33,758 bases of DNA from Chara braunii (GCA_003427395.1 BFEA01001178.1:52570-86327), one strand, 5' to 3'. Counted from the first letter of the stretch, positions 17,913 to 28,548 are shown. Program-made: numbers and translations. The notes: a model not told the origin generated them from the letters alone.

Positions 17913-18532
17913 TTTTTTAGTTTCGCGGGAGCGGGCCTCCGCCCATCCTTGTCACAGATGAAGCCCAATATCTTGATCGATGATACTCCCCAGCGACTCT
18001 TAGTCCCACTCACGGTAAGGTTGACGTCGTCTAATTTCGTAAGGACCTCCCTTATATCCACCATGTGGTCTACCACAAACTTCCTTACCCCAGGGAAGAC
18101 CTCCGTCTCATCCTTTTGGACCGGCCCCTTTGTTGGGAAGTCGTCAAGGAAGACTTCTACCTTATCCGGTATGAATTCCTTGAGGACCGCGATCATGGCT
18201 CTTTGGAACACCGCCACACCGTTCGTCCACCCCATCGGTACCACCATCATTTGAACTAGCCCTAGAGGAGTGTGCATTGCAGTCATGTGTCTATCTCGGT
18301 AATCCAAGGGGATCTCATCATAGCCTGAGAAGAGATCGCAAATCGAGTAGATCGAGCGACCTGCCGATCCTTCCGCAAGTAGATCCGCCTCAGGTATAGA
18401 CCCCACATCCAGTATGGTGACCGCGTTGGTCCTTTGAAGATTTTGGATCCACCTTAATTTGTTGCTACCCCCTTTTCTCAGAAAGAACCACTTGTTGGAG
18501 TAGGCGCTCTCACAAACAAATGTCCTTATCTC
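17909..18532 (-). pseudogene. Ty3/gypsy reverse transcriptase
   Basis: The domain reads from AYSNKWFFLRKGG and LRWIQNLQRTNAVTI, through motif A SICDLFSGYDEIPL (Asp 18335-18337) and VVPMGWTNGVAVFQRAM (motif B region), to VFLDDFPTKGP (motif C, FLDD in place of YxDD). The frame is open through these motifs. The first ~36 codons of the open frame belong to the inverted insert, not to RT. About 10-15 residues normally found before the AYSNKWFF block appear to be missing at the junction. Confidence 0.9.
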
Positions 18533-19475
18533 CCAGTCACGAGTATGTCGAGTCCGACTAGAAGAATCTCCCTTCGCCGAGAAAGAATCCCCGGGGGATC
18601 GGGTAGAAGTCGAGGAGGTTGGGGACCGTATTATAATCAATGGGGTAGGATACGAGAAAAATGACGAAGAAGAGGAATTTGATGGGTGCGTAAGGCTGTC
18701 TTTTTTGGGGGAATTCCTCTAGCCGGCAGAGAAGCAGAAAACCGTGGCGGAGAAAGTAAAACTCGCTGCGGTCAGCCAGGATAGAACGGGGAAAGCCTCA
18801 ATATCGGAGGAGGAGATAGTCGATATCATCCGAAAACGAAAGGGGACCGATGGACAACGAATTACAACCGATAGGCTAGCGAAAATGGACCTAGGAGATG
18901 GGAACCTCACGCACCAGTATTCCAAGGAGGAAAGAAACCCAGTCACGAGTATGTCAAGTCCAACTAAAAGAATCTCCCCTTCGCCGAGAAGGAACCCCCG
19001 GGGGATCGGATAGAAGTCGAGGAGGTTGGGGACCGTATTATTATCAATGGGGTAGGATACGAGAAAGAGGACGAAGAAGAGGAATTCGATGGGTGCGTAA
19101 GGCTGTCTTTTTTGGGGGAATTCCTCTAGCGGGCAGAGAAGCATAAAACCGTGGCGGAGAAAGTGAAACCCGTTGCGGTGAGCCGGGATAGAACGGGGGA
19201 AGCCTCAATATCGGAGGAGGAGATAGTCGATATCATCTGAAAATGAAAGGGGACCGAGGGACAACGAATTACAACCGATAGGCTAGCGAAAATGAACATA
19301 GGAGATGGGAACCTCACGGAAAAGGAGAAGGAATATGTGGCGATGACCCTAAGGGATTGCGATAAGGCCATAGCCTTTGATGATTCGGAGAGAGGGAGGA
19401 TCGACCCAAGATACGCTAAGCCCGCCCGGATCCATACAATCCCTCACGTACCTTGGAAAGATAGACCCCCGTGGA
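18533..19475. repeat. insert of two inverted self-copies in the gypsy pol gene
   Basis: Two direct copies on the plus strand (18533-18910 and 18913-19474) each match, in inverted orientation, the gypsy pol segment at 19507-20067. The insert is flanked by TTATCTC at 18526-18532 and 19476-19482. Removing it would join KEKEEI to the IRTFVCES-AYSNKW part of RT on the minus strand. The copies differ from each other by several substitutions, which argues against a simple read-through artefact, although an assembly error cannot be excluded. Confidence 0.85.
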
Positions 19476-20099
19476 TTATCTCTTCCTTCTCTTTTTGCGC
19501 ATACTTCCACGGGGGTCTATCTTTCCAAGGTACGTGAGGGATTGTATGGATCCGGACGGGCTTAGCGTACCTCGGTTCGATCCTCCCTCTCTTCGAATCA
19601 TCGAAGGCTATGGCCTTATCGCAATCCCTTAGGGTCATCGCCACATATTCCTTCTCCTTTTCCGTGAGGTTCCCATCTCCTATGTCCATTTTTGCTAGCC
19701 TATCGGTTGTAATTCGTTGTCCCTCGGTCCCTTTTTGTTTTCGGATGATATCGACTATCTCCTCCTCCGATATTGAGGTTTCCCCCGTTCTATCCCGGCT
19801 GACTGCAGCGGGTTTTACTTTCTCCGCCACGGTTTTATGCTTCTCTGTCGGCTAGAGGAATTCTCCCAAAAAAAACAGCTTTACGCACCCATCGAATTCC
19901 TCTTCTTCGTCCTCTCTCTCGTATCCTACCCCATTGATTATAATACGGTCCCCAACCTCCTCGACTTCTACCTGATCCCCCGGGGGTTCCTTCTCGGCGA
20001 AGGGAGATTCTTCTAGTCGAACCCGGCATACTCTTGACTAGGTTTCTCTCCTCCTTGGAATACTGGTCCGGTTCCGCTCATCCTGAGCATCCACTGTCC
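19476..20099 (-). pseudogene. gypsy pol spacer between protease and RT
   Basis: An acidic, low-identity spacer reads GDRIIINGVGYERED and EEEFDGCVKL, then after a stop AEKVKPAAVSRDRTGETSIS, EEEIVDIIRK and PWKDRPPWKYAQKEKEEI. The end is the conserved lead-in to gypsy RT. An in-frame stop follows GEFL near 19852. 19507-20067 is the inverted partner of the insert at 18913-19474. Confidence 0.75.
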
Positions 20100-20838
20100 T
20101 CAAACCACTCTAATTCCATCTGGACTTTGGATCGAGAGGGTCTGGCTTCCGTCTGGAAGGTCGGTCGTGGTAGCGTGGACCGCGCTTAGCCAGGTCCGCC
20201 CGAGGATCAACTCGGAGGAACACTCCTTTACCGAGAATATCAAGACGGTAGATTCTACACCTGCGACCTCGATCATGGGGTTGTGACACACCCCCTCCGC
20301 CGGTTGGAGCTTGTTGTCCGCAAGTACCATGGACATGGATACTCCCCTATCCACTTCTAGCCCTAACTCCCTTGCAATAGAGTCTCAACACACGGTAGAT
20401 TCGGACCCATTGTCCACTAGGGCTCTCATCTTCTTCCCACTCACCATAACTTGGGGCTGGCTGCTCCCTAATACATAGAATTTTTTGGCCTCTTCCTCCG
20501 AGAAGAAATTTTGCTGGCAGTTCTTCCATCGTAATTCGAGAGGACTGTACCTGGTCTTTGGCGGGTCCATCCCCAGGAACGGTTGGACCACCCGCGAGCG
20601 GAATCCTCACCTTCTTGGTGATGCTCAAGAGTTCATCTCTAGCATTTTTTCTTGCCGCCAAGTACTCCAAAAGGGTACATTGCATCGGTTGCATTAGAGT
20701 CTTTCGCAGGGGCGCAACCGTGTCTATCTCGTCCAAGGTGCACTTCATCTCGAACTTCTTCGGTCCCTTCTTTCTAGGTGATTTCGGCGACGTGGGATCC
20801 TCCCCCTTTCTTTCCTCCGTGGTTTTCGCGTCGACCAT
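20100..20838 (-). pseudogene. retropepsin-like aspartic protease with upstream spacer
   Basis: The active-site loop reads ALVDNGSES (Asp-Asn-Gly-Ser, a variant of DTG/DSG) at about 20400-20430. A TGA at 20385-20387 interrupts the gene, and the same frame continues to the second structural motif LILGRTWLSAV at about 20180-20215. The upstream spacer (20600-20838) includes MKCTLDEIDTVAPLRKTL. The protease would cut the Gag-Pol polyprotein. A frameshift lies between the spacer frame and the protease frame. Confidence 0.75.
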
Positions 20839-21323
20839 TGGGTGGTCGTCGTCGCCACTCCTCTTCCTCCGTCCACTATCGTGACTTCCTTGCTCTTAGA
20901 CGACTCGGCCCCTACTTGGTTCCTTACTCTCAGGCACGAACCCTCTTCTTCAGGCTTGGTCTCAACGAACTTGATGCTAGAGACCTGCGACTCCCTTATG
21001 GACACACTTCTCGGCGACTCCATCATTTGAACGCGGGAGGAGTTGGAGGTCCTGCCAACCTCAAGCTTCTTTCCCTGTCTTGCCTCTTGTAGGGCAATCC
21101 TTTTGTCCACATTTATCTTCACCGAGGGGTAGAAGGAGACCGCTTTTCCATCATCTCCCCACACGACCCACTTATTCTCATTTAACTTCACCACTCCTAA
21201 CCTTAGGGCTTCCATGAGGTGAGGACACTCCCGCTTGATGTGACCATCTTCATTGCAATAGACACACCCGCTCTGAGGTTGCGGATTGTTAGGACGTGGG
21301 CCTACTTGAGATGTCGTCCCCAC
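20745..21323 (-). pseudogene. nucleocapsid-like CCHC zinc knuckle
   Basis: CVYCNEDGHIKREC (C-x2-C-x4-H-x4-C) lies near the start of the frame at about 21228-21270, followed by HLMEALRLGVVKLNENKWVV and a Ser/Arg/Lys-rich linker. This is the RNA-binding end of Gag. It is one frame away from the capsid frame that ends at 21365, so a frameshift of one base has occurred or is used. Confidence 0.85.
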
Positions 21324-21364
21324 TGTCGTCGAAGAACCGAGTGGTTGCGAAGCCCTAGCCTGAC

Positions 21365-22855
21365 TTACCTCGGGCTGAGTCCCAGCGGCCCTTGGTTGGG
21401 GAGGGTCTCCCCATCTTCCATCCCTAGCATCCTTCCAATCTCTCCAGCTTCCCGATCGCTTCTCCAGTTCCCTTGGTTACCGGACTCGTTCCGCCAACCT
21501 GTTGGCCCTCCTTCCCAGCGCAGGTCGAGGGCCCCAGGCGGCGGCCTATCGTTCCCGCGAGGACCGTCGTTCCTTTGAGTACGCATACTTCGAAGCGCCA
21601 TGTCCAGACTCTCCTTCATATACTCCTGCACGTCTACTCCCCCTCCCGTAAAGACCACTTCGGCGACCCTTTTGAAATTTGAGTCACTAGGGGCCCTCTC
21701 GAGAACCTTTTTCCTCTTTTCTTCAGGTAGGTGCAACATGAACATTACACACCTGTCTACCTCTGACAGCATCCCCCTATCCACCAAAGCTTGTGACATG
21801 CGTTTGAACCTTCGAGTGAAGGCCACCAGGTTTTCCTGCTCTCCTCTCGAGACCCGGCGCAACCCTTCTATCGTAGGGATCAAATCGTCGCAGGCGAAGA
21901 GGCTTCCTTTGAAGGTCTTCCACCTCCCATCCACTGGGTATATTGCCCTAATGGCCTGGTCCAGTTCAGGGTCCGAGTGTTGTATAAAATGGTCGATCCA
22001 CTCTTTCTCCGAAAATTTCTTCCGGAAGTTGTAACTTTCCCATTTCTCCACGAATCTGGTCACGTCCCTCCCGTTAAAGTAGAGCGACTCGAGTCCTAGG
22101 TTCACATCGTAGTAGGGGACTCGTCGGTCATCATACCGACGGAAGTAGGGGCCTTCCGCCGGCCCATCTATCACTGGGTCGTAGGGTTTGTACCAAGCGG
22201 GGTCTAGATCTTCCATCCGCGGCCGAGCCCTCGGAGGCCCCCACGGTTCCTCCTCACGGCGGTCCCTATCACTTGGGTCTTCGTGTTCCCAACGTGCGGG
22301 TTCTTGGCCTCTAAACCCCGTCCAGGCATCTCCAACTCCTCTCGCACTTCTCCTCACCATCTCGTTCGGCGCCCACGCAGGTTCTATCTCTCGCCCGGTC
22401 CACCTCCGTGGCCCTCCCAATGTCTTCATCGGTCGTTCCTCTCCCAACTCTCTCCTCCTTAGGTTCCTCTCTTCACCCCTCATAGGCGCCCAACACCCCA
22501 GCCTTTCACGGGGGAAATCTTGACCTTCTCCGGCCCTTTCTCCCATTTCTGCTTGATCCGCCCATCGGGCCTCGACAGGGAAGCCCCTAGAGGCCTCCGT
22601 TGTCCTTTCTCTAGTAGGTACCCGCGACTCAACATCCCTATGCAGACATACCTTGGTACTTGCTCTCTGCCCCACAACGGATTTTCTCTCGCCGAGAGAT
22701 GGTTCAGGGCTTCTCTCAGCCCTACCTATTGCCTCCACCCTTTCGGTTGTCTCCTCAGTCACCTCACTTAATCTAGCTCCTAAACCGGTATCTTTCTCGT
22801 TCCGTCCCATGCTCTCAAGCGGTCGAGAGATCCCGGCCTCCACCTCACTCTCCAT
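21365..22855 (-). pseudogene. gypsy gag capsid region
   Basis: A 496-codon open frame, the longest in the window. It has an Arg/Glu-rich N-terminal half and then a retrotransposon Gag fold (about residues 250-400): FNGRDVTRFVEKWESYNFRK, WIDHFIQHSDPELDQAIRAI, WKTFKGSLFACDD, EQENLVAFTRRFKRMSQALV. It would form the particle shell around element RNA. The frame ends at 21365 just before the zinc knuckle. Upstream, the frame at 22873-23313 ends immediately before its first ATG, so the two were probably one ORF. Confidence 0.85.
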
Positions 22856-22872
22856 GCACCCTATCGCTACTC

Positions 22873-24107
22873 CTAGTTGCTCTCCTTGCTAGCGCTACTG
22901 CCCTCTTCCCCCGATTCGAGGTCTCCCCCTGGACTCTCTTCTCCCTCACTTGAGCCTTGATCTTCACTGGCACCCGCTGATCCTTCGCTAGTTACGGTCC
23001 ACCAAGAATCTCGCACCCGCTTTTCTTCGCAAGCAGCTAGCGCTAGGTTGGCAATCTCTAGATCGGAAACGCTACTAATCCCTTCCCGAGAACACCGTCT
23101 AATCAGCCCTCTATCTACCTCTCCGGCTTGTCTCGAAAACATGAGCTTGATGAAGTCTCCGACTAATACCCACCACTCGAATTCCGTATCTTCCCGTGAC
23201 TCCCAACACCGGGTGAACAACTCATGCCCCTTCTCCTCTCCTAGGGGGAACTTTTCAATTATTTGTCCTTTATTCAGGACCTTCCTTACTGCGGCATCGT
23301 CGGGGTAGAGCAATCGGTAGGCCCAAGCAGGGATTTCTCAGGTCCGGCCGCGGGCCGCACGCGGACCTCTAACCTCCCTCGATACTCAACCTTATCCACC
23401 AGGCGCTCTTCAGCGGCCTCCCCTCTCAACTGCTTAAGTCGGTCTAGGGTGCTTCAGGCGATCCCTAAAGGGTCCTTTCCTTCAGCTAACTCGGTCGCGA
23501 AAACCTGTTTATCGTGGGGAGACAGGAAGATTTCGGCCTTTCGCGTGCAAGTACCTTTCTCGGAAACTATCGAAAAACGAAACAACCGTCATTTGCTCGT
23601 AGATCTCGAAGAACTCTGTTACGGTCTCTCCCACTTCCCGGCTTCTTCTGTTAATGAGTCTTCACACTTCCTTCGGGTGCTCTCGCCTTGGTCAAGTATT
23701 GTTTGGCGCAAGGCTTTTTCGTACTCCCCCGTCCTATCCCAGAACCGGGCCTCAACCAGGTGCAGCCTGGCCTCGAAGGGAGTCCCCAGCCACCTAGTGT
23801 CCTCCTCGAATTTCCTCTCGACCTCCAGAAAGGGTTTTTTCCACGTTCTCGAGAATCGTACCGTTCTTGCTTCGCTGACAAAAATTGAGAACCTCGGTAA
23901 AGTGGTCCAGGACCTCCTCTTCCATAGGGTTAATCGTCGGACTTCGACAAGGAATTCCTTCTTGGCCTGAGCCGTCTGGTTCTCTCTAAGACCCAGGGCT
24001 AGTTCCACACCTCCCTCTACCTCGACCTCAGGACCGTCATCACGAGTCTCTAATTCCCACACTTCAAGACATGCGGGGGCAGGGGGATTCTGCCAACACC
24101 TCAGCAC
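22873..24107 (-). pseudogene. gag N-terminal extension
   Basis: The frames 23619-24107 (acidic, with FEARLHLVEARFWDRTGEYE) and 22873-23313 (KGQIIEKFPLGEEKGHELF and an acidic Ser/Glu/Gly tail) are joined by coding-like sequence in a third frame (RLKQLRGEAAEERLVDKVEY). They share composition and orientation with the capsid ORF and end where it begins. I infer the N-terminal part of the element's Gag, now frameshifted. No function beyond Gag is claimed. Confidence 0.6.
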
Positions 24108-24990
24108 GTCGGAACCCGCACGGGCTCACCAAAAGAGGCGTGTGCTCAAGGTCCCAGGCTGCCGCGACGGCCACCCATGGCCAGTGTCGCGCTTGAGTCA
24201 AGAGCACCGAAGCAAAATAATACTAATGCAACAATAAATAATAAAAATATTTAAAACTCTAACCCGTCAGAATATGACAAACGAGGACAAAGAAAACACT
24301 AACACCGTTTTGCCGCCACCGACAGCAAAATCAAGGGGAGGTAGCCCCGCCGGGCCCTCGACCCCTTGGTCCCTTCGCGCTATCCTGATATCCCCGCGTT
24401 GTCCTCGCAACCGCTAGTGCTAGGCCCAAATCTCGGTTTAGCTATGACGGACGCCTAACTAAACGGACACCGCGTGATGCGCGGGCCTACTAAAAACACT
24501 TCAAAGCCTCCTCGTTACCGATGTCGTTCTCCGCACATACGCATAGGTCACAGACAAGCATATTAATCAACGACACACAATTTTTTTAATCCCAACTTAA
24601 TCAGAAATAAAAATTTGGCCGACGATTACGCCAACTCTTCAATCATCAACAAATAAAAAGATCACACGCGCCTCAAATCTGCGTGCCCACACACTTTTTA
24701 TTCTAGTCAACCATCCAGTCAACGTAAACCACAGACTTTGTCGCGCCTCGCGCAGTATACTTGGACTTTAAACCAAAACTATTTTCTGTCGTCTGCAAAA
24801 AACAGGGCGGATACCCTTGTAACGGTATTCGCACCGACAGCGGGGTGATGCGCGTGGCGGCCATGGCACAATTTGATTAAGCCGGCACGGATGCCTAGAA
24901 ACTGTGGGTTGTTTGTCGGTAGAGGAGTGGCCCAAGATGTTGTCTCAGCCCTAAATGTTGCGCAGCACCACTTTATGTAGGATTTTGCGC
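24108..24990. other. no gene recognised; expected gypsy 5' LTR/leader position
   Basis: Mixed AT-rich and GC-rich DNA without convincing open frames. It lies where the leader and 5' LTR of the minus-strand gypsy element should be, but I found neither a primer-binding site complementary to a common tRNA 3' end nor a matching LTR on the left side. Confidence 0.45.
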
Positions 24991-25007
24991 TTGCTGGTTT
25001 TAAGCTT

Positions 25008-25075
25008 GGGCTTAGCCCTATAGGTTACGGCATTGGACTTGCGAGATGGAGGTATGAGAATCAAGGTTGACGATC
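25008..25075 (+). repeat. possible tRNA-like SINE head
   Basis: GGCTTAGCCCTATAGGTTAC resembles a tRNA D-arm/A-box, and GAGAATCAAGGTTGACG is a weak B-box-like stretch about 45 bp further on. Tail and target duplications were not identified. It could be the decayed start of a different SINE or a chance match. Confidence 0.3.
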
Positions 25076-25304
25076 GGCAGTAAGGGAGCAGTGGAGCGAT
25101 TAAAGAGGAGGGGTTGAGGGTCTTGCAGGACTATCCCTTTTAGTTTTTGTTGGCGGGGGGGCAGATCGCAGGCCCGCCTAGAAGGACTGGGGAAGTGCCT
25201 ATAGGCTCCACCCCCCCATCTCCCCATCAGTCTCCTTCCTTAACCTAAAGTTTCCTACTTTTATTTTCTTTTATCCAAGGTCGGTGCCGGATCTAGATCG
25301 GTCA

Positions 25305-25385
25305 CAGGCTCAAGAGCCTGGCTTAGTGGGTACACCATTGAACTGTTGAAAAGACAGACCCGTGTTCTAACCCAGAGGTTGGGAC
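25305..25385 (+). repeat. tRNA-derived SINE head, same family as 2785-2986
   Basis: TGGCTTAGTGGGTA matches the pol III A box, and GTGTTCTAACCC is a B-box-like match about 45 bp later. The segment between them (ACACCATTGAACTGTTGAAA, then ACAGACC) aligns with the head of the minus-strand SINE at 2785-2986 (GCACCAATGACCTGTTGAAA, then ACAGACC). The copies are clearly diverged. No A-rich tail or target duplication is evident, and the next recognisable sequence is U6-like. Confidence 0.6.
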
Positions 25386-25465
25386 TTGATGGGTAAGACC
25401 AAATATACTTGATTGCGTGGGGCCGCCCAGGCTCAGAAAAGCCACGGGCCACTGCTCTGGTAAGG

Positions 25466-25557
25466 GTCCTTCGGGACATCCGTTAAAATCGGAACGATAC
25501 TGAGAAGATTAGCCTGACCCCTGCGCGAGGGTGATGCCCGTAAATCAGGAGATGAAT
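25466..25557 (+). pseudogene. U6 snRNA-like pseudogene
   Basis: GTCCTTCGGGACATCCG, then TTAAAATCGGAACGATAC, GAGAAGATTAGC and CCCCTGCGC appear in the order of U6 spliceosomal RNA, with GTGATGCCCGTAAATC corresponding to the U6 telestem region. The normally invariant ACAGAGA box reads ACTGAGA, the AGCATGGCCCC region reads AGCCTGACCCC, and no T-run terminator follows. No plant-type upstream element or TATA box at the usual distance was seen. It is therefore most likely a retropseudogene or a U6-derived part of a composite SINE. Confidence 0.8.
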
Positions 25558-26680
25558 CTGGCACTGATCGGTGCCAGATACTGGTAAGGAACAAGGACGA
25601 AAGTCTAGTCGAACCAGCTAGCGGCTACGCTATCGGGGGCTGCGATAATCCACAGGAGGTAGCGGGGGCTCGGAGGAAGGCTGTTACGTTGCAACTGCAT
25701 GCGGATCGATCGTTGGACATCGACATGGGGGCTAGAGACTAATCGAACCGACCAATAACTGGTTCCCTCCGAAGTTTCCCCCAGGATAGCTCGAGTTGTT
25801 GAAGCAGCGTCACCGTATAGCTGCGGGACCGAGCGTTGCGACGTCGGGGCTGAAGGATTCAGCAGGTGAGTTGGTATACACTCCTTAGTGGATTTCGATT
25901 TCCATAATTGCCATCCTGCTGATCGGCGCCCGTTGCGGTGTTTGGGTTAGCGCAGCGACAGGAGGTCGGGACGAGGTAGAAGAGAGTAGAGAGGAGACGG
26001 GAGAACGAAGTGAGGAAAAGGTCGACGAACCTGGACAGGAAATTGCGCGGGGTGCGCGCGGAGCAAGGGAGAAGGTAGCGGACGGAGGCAGTGGCCATGG
26101 CGGACAGAAAGGGTGATATCTCGCCCGATTCTTAGTGAGTTCGGGCGAGGGAAGATCCTAAACGGGGGTTTTCGGGGCTTGCGACCCCGAATCTAAGATC
26201 AGATCTAGAAGAAAGTTAGTGGGAAGAAGGTTAGTAGAGAAAACTGATGTGCGAGGGTATGGCGGAAGTAGAGGTAGAGGAAGAGAAAAAGTCGAGAATA
26301 CTACTCGACTCTCAGCGAAATCGGTCAGGGAAAGAACTAGAGTAAGGGTTTTTGGACCGGGCGAATTCGAAAATGACGTTAGTTTGAGAAGAGAGCTAGT
26401 AGATTTAGAGATTAGTAGGGAAAGAGGTGCGCGGAATGTCGAGAGGGAGCATATGGCCACACGAGGGAAGCAAAGTCTCACTCGATCCTTGACGAAATCG
26501 AGCAAGGGAGGTTGCGTTTTTTAGGTTCTTACCCAGTGCGAAGCGAATGGTGAACTCGGATCCTCGATTCATGGAGCGGTCTAGCTGCTGTGGAGTGTAA
26601 GAGCTATGTGTGGGAAAAGCAACAAGTATGGCAATGTATCTGGCCGCGTTTAAGCGGTAGATTCATTCGAGTTTGTTCAT
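25558..26680. other. no established gene; one weak exon candidate
   Basis: Contains a hairpin TCTGGCAC/GTGCCAGA at about 25556-25577 and another, CTCGCCCGA/TCGGGCGAG, at 26120-26149. A minus-strand frame (25859-26098) starts in good initiation context (GCCATGG) and reads MATASVRYLLPCSARTPRNF with an organelle-transit-like composition, but no domain is visible. A plus-strand Arg/Glu-rich frame at 26219-26524 has no recognisable motif. Confidence 0.35.
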
Positions 26681-27420
26681 CCTAACAACTGGAGAAGCAA
26701 GGAGAGTCGGGCCAGGGATTGGAGGATTACCTGGTGGCCGGTGCATTGCTCATCCTATCGTTAGAAGAAGGCTCCCTCCATCACCCCGCACGCATATTTG
26801 GAAGCTAGTGTATGTGTACGTGTTCGAACGAAGATTTCATTCGGTTTTGTTCCTCGCGACGAGGGGAGTAGCGGGTCAGCGGCCGCGCGATTGGAGACTT
26901 ACGGGTCGGTCGGCTCGTACTAGCGGATGTATGTTCCGGCGTTCTAACGGAAGATTCATTCAGTTTTGCTGATTCTGTCGACGGAAGCGGATTGAGCCGA
27001 GTCACGGGGGTAGAGACTTACCTGATTGCTGGCGGGCTGCTCAACGTACCGAACGAAGTGGCTCCTCGCCATCTCGGCAGTGCGGTGTGCCTGCAGCTCG
27101 AGGGATTATAGGTTGTGGCATCTTGGGAGCTCATCTCACGATCGGCGCATTAGATCGTTGCCTCGGAGTTAGGCAGAGTGAGCCTCTGACCGTGATTGAA
27201 CGTACTAAGTACAGGGAGAGGGGACAGGGGAAGGCGGAATGTAAGTACGCTGGTATGTACATAGTAAAAGGATGGTGGGCTGGTTCCCATCAAACGGAGT
27301 GGTTGTAGTTGAGCGGTGGGGCGTGGATACTTACCTACGGGCCGGGGCACAGCCAGTTCTGTTGCACAGGGGAGCGACGGGCGAGGTTAGGAGCTTACTG
27401 ATGAGCTGGGCCGCTGGCCA
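26650..27420. repeat. diverged repeat carrying minus-strand splice-donor-like sites
   Basis: Units share words such as GAAGATTCATTC-nGTTTTG (about 26660, 26832, 26950) followed by GATTGGAGACTTACCTG-like sequence and a GGCCGG-rich end (about 26715, 26886, 27006, 27322, 27385). On the minus strand each core contains GTAAG or GTAAT preceded by CAG, TAG or CCC, resembling a 5' splice site. Spacing is irregular. No protein is conserved among units. Confidence 0.5.
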
Positions 27421-28140
27421 ACCTGTCGAATTAAAAATAACGGGCGACCGAAGGTTGAGCCACCGTACCATGGTTAGCACCGATACGAACTTCGGTTAGT
27501 GTTACATGCGCAGGTGCCTGATTGTGTTACTGGAGTTGGCCGGTTGCGTTGTCATAACGGGGGGGGGGGAATTAAATGGCGGTGTAAGTCACGACCTGGG
27601 CACTGATCTGCTGTAGTTTGCTGGGCTGCAACTGTGTCACGGGGTATTGCAACTGTTGATCCTCGGGCTGCCTATTCATTTCCTGTTTATTGAGCTTGGT
27701 GCGTTACCTCGCTGCACGTCACTGCCATATGTAGTGGTTGCATGCTGTGCAAGTTGCAGTTGTGGCGCGCACAGTACCTCGATGCATCGTGGCAGTGTTT
27801 CTCCATAAAGAGCTCTGAGAGTGCGCTTTATAGGGACGTCATTTCATTAAGCGGCGTAGTGACGAATTGGCTCGGGGTTAAGGTGTAGTGACCTTGGGAG
27901 AGGTGTTGGGGCTCAGAGGAGTGGCCAGACTGTGAAGGGGGTTGTTGCTGCACTTCGGAGGTTCTTAAAGGGAGACTACGCTCACGATTTGACTTCATAA
28001 GTTAACCAAGTTGTTACTCTTGGCCATCATTGTGGGGCCCTCAGGCAAGTCAAGATACCAATGCCCTCTCCTGCGAGTCTGAGAGCACCCCTTTTGTATC
28101 TGAGAGTCTCAAACATTCTATTTCTACCCTTCTTACTCTA
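27421..28140. other. no gene recognised
   Basis: Mixed sequence with a G-run at 27560-27569 and no open frames of note. Nothing in it relates to other parts of the window that I could see. Confidence 0.45.
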
Positions 28141-28169
28141 AGGCTAGTCCATTGGTTCTGAGAGGAAGG

Positions 28170-28270
28170 TGGCAGGCGGGATTGCAACCCGTAGGACCGC
28201 AACAAGACACTGTGGGGAGTCAGCCCACTGATTGCGGGAGCTCTACCAGAACTCAGGAGGAGATCTGGAG
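28170..28270 (-). repeat. tRNA-like SINE head, second type
   Basis: On the minus strand, CTGAGTTCTGGTAGAGC resembles a tRNA D-arm (A box). CGGGTTGCAATCCCG (complement of 28177-28191) forms a T-arm-like hairpin with 4-bp stem and 7-nt loop, the B-box position. The spacing of about 60 bp is long for a tRNA but common in SINE heads. No tail or target duplication was identified. Confidence 0.35.
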
Positions 28271-28548
28271 GCAGGGAACCAGGAGGAAACCATTGTCATC
28301 CCTCTATAAACCCAACTATAACCCCTACCTGTACATTTTTCTACAGTTTGACTGAGTATATTGTGTGTACCCCTATGTTAACTTTTGGTTTGATTTTCAG
28401 GATAACCTATATTAATTAGAGAAATGATTGTGTAATGTCAGTTTCAGTTTGTTGTTTGACTGAAAGCAGATTGTGGGATTGCATCTGGGGGAAGGCTGGG
28501 AGGAAGGTAGTATTGCTTGAAGTCTGATTGGGTCAACCAAAGGTTGGG

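Larger units (their letters stand above)
15574..24107 (-). mobile_element. decayed Ty3/gypsy retrotransposon
   Basis: Read on the minus strand the order is gag, CCHC knuckle, aspartic protease, RT, RNase H and integrase. RT before integrase is the Ty3/gypsy order. Frames shift repeatedly and stops interrupt protease, RNase H and integrase, so the copy is inactive. A 943-bp insert of inverted self-sequence separates the protease-side spacer from RT. No primer-binding site, polypurine tract or LTR pair was identified. No chromodomain is visible after the integrase GPY/F region; the end is a basic tail. Confidence 0.9.

Noticed and set aside
19292-19565. Plus-strand frames within 18700-19565 as an independent gene
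   Set aside because: They are the inverted copies of the gypsy pol spacer, already explained by the palindromic insert.
19570-19585. GGTTCGATCC as a tRNA B box
   Set aside because: It lies in the gypsy pol coding sequence, with no A box or cloverleaf around it.
27398-27404. CTGATGA as another hammerhead core
   Set aside because: The nearby candidate reads GAAT rather than GAAA, and helix pairing is poor.
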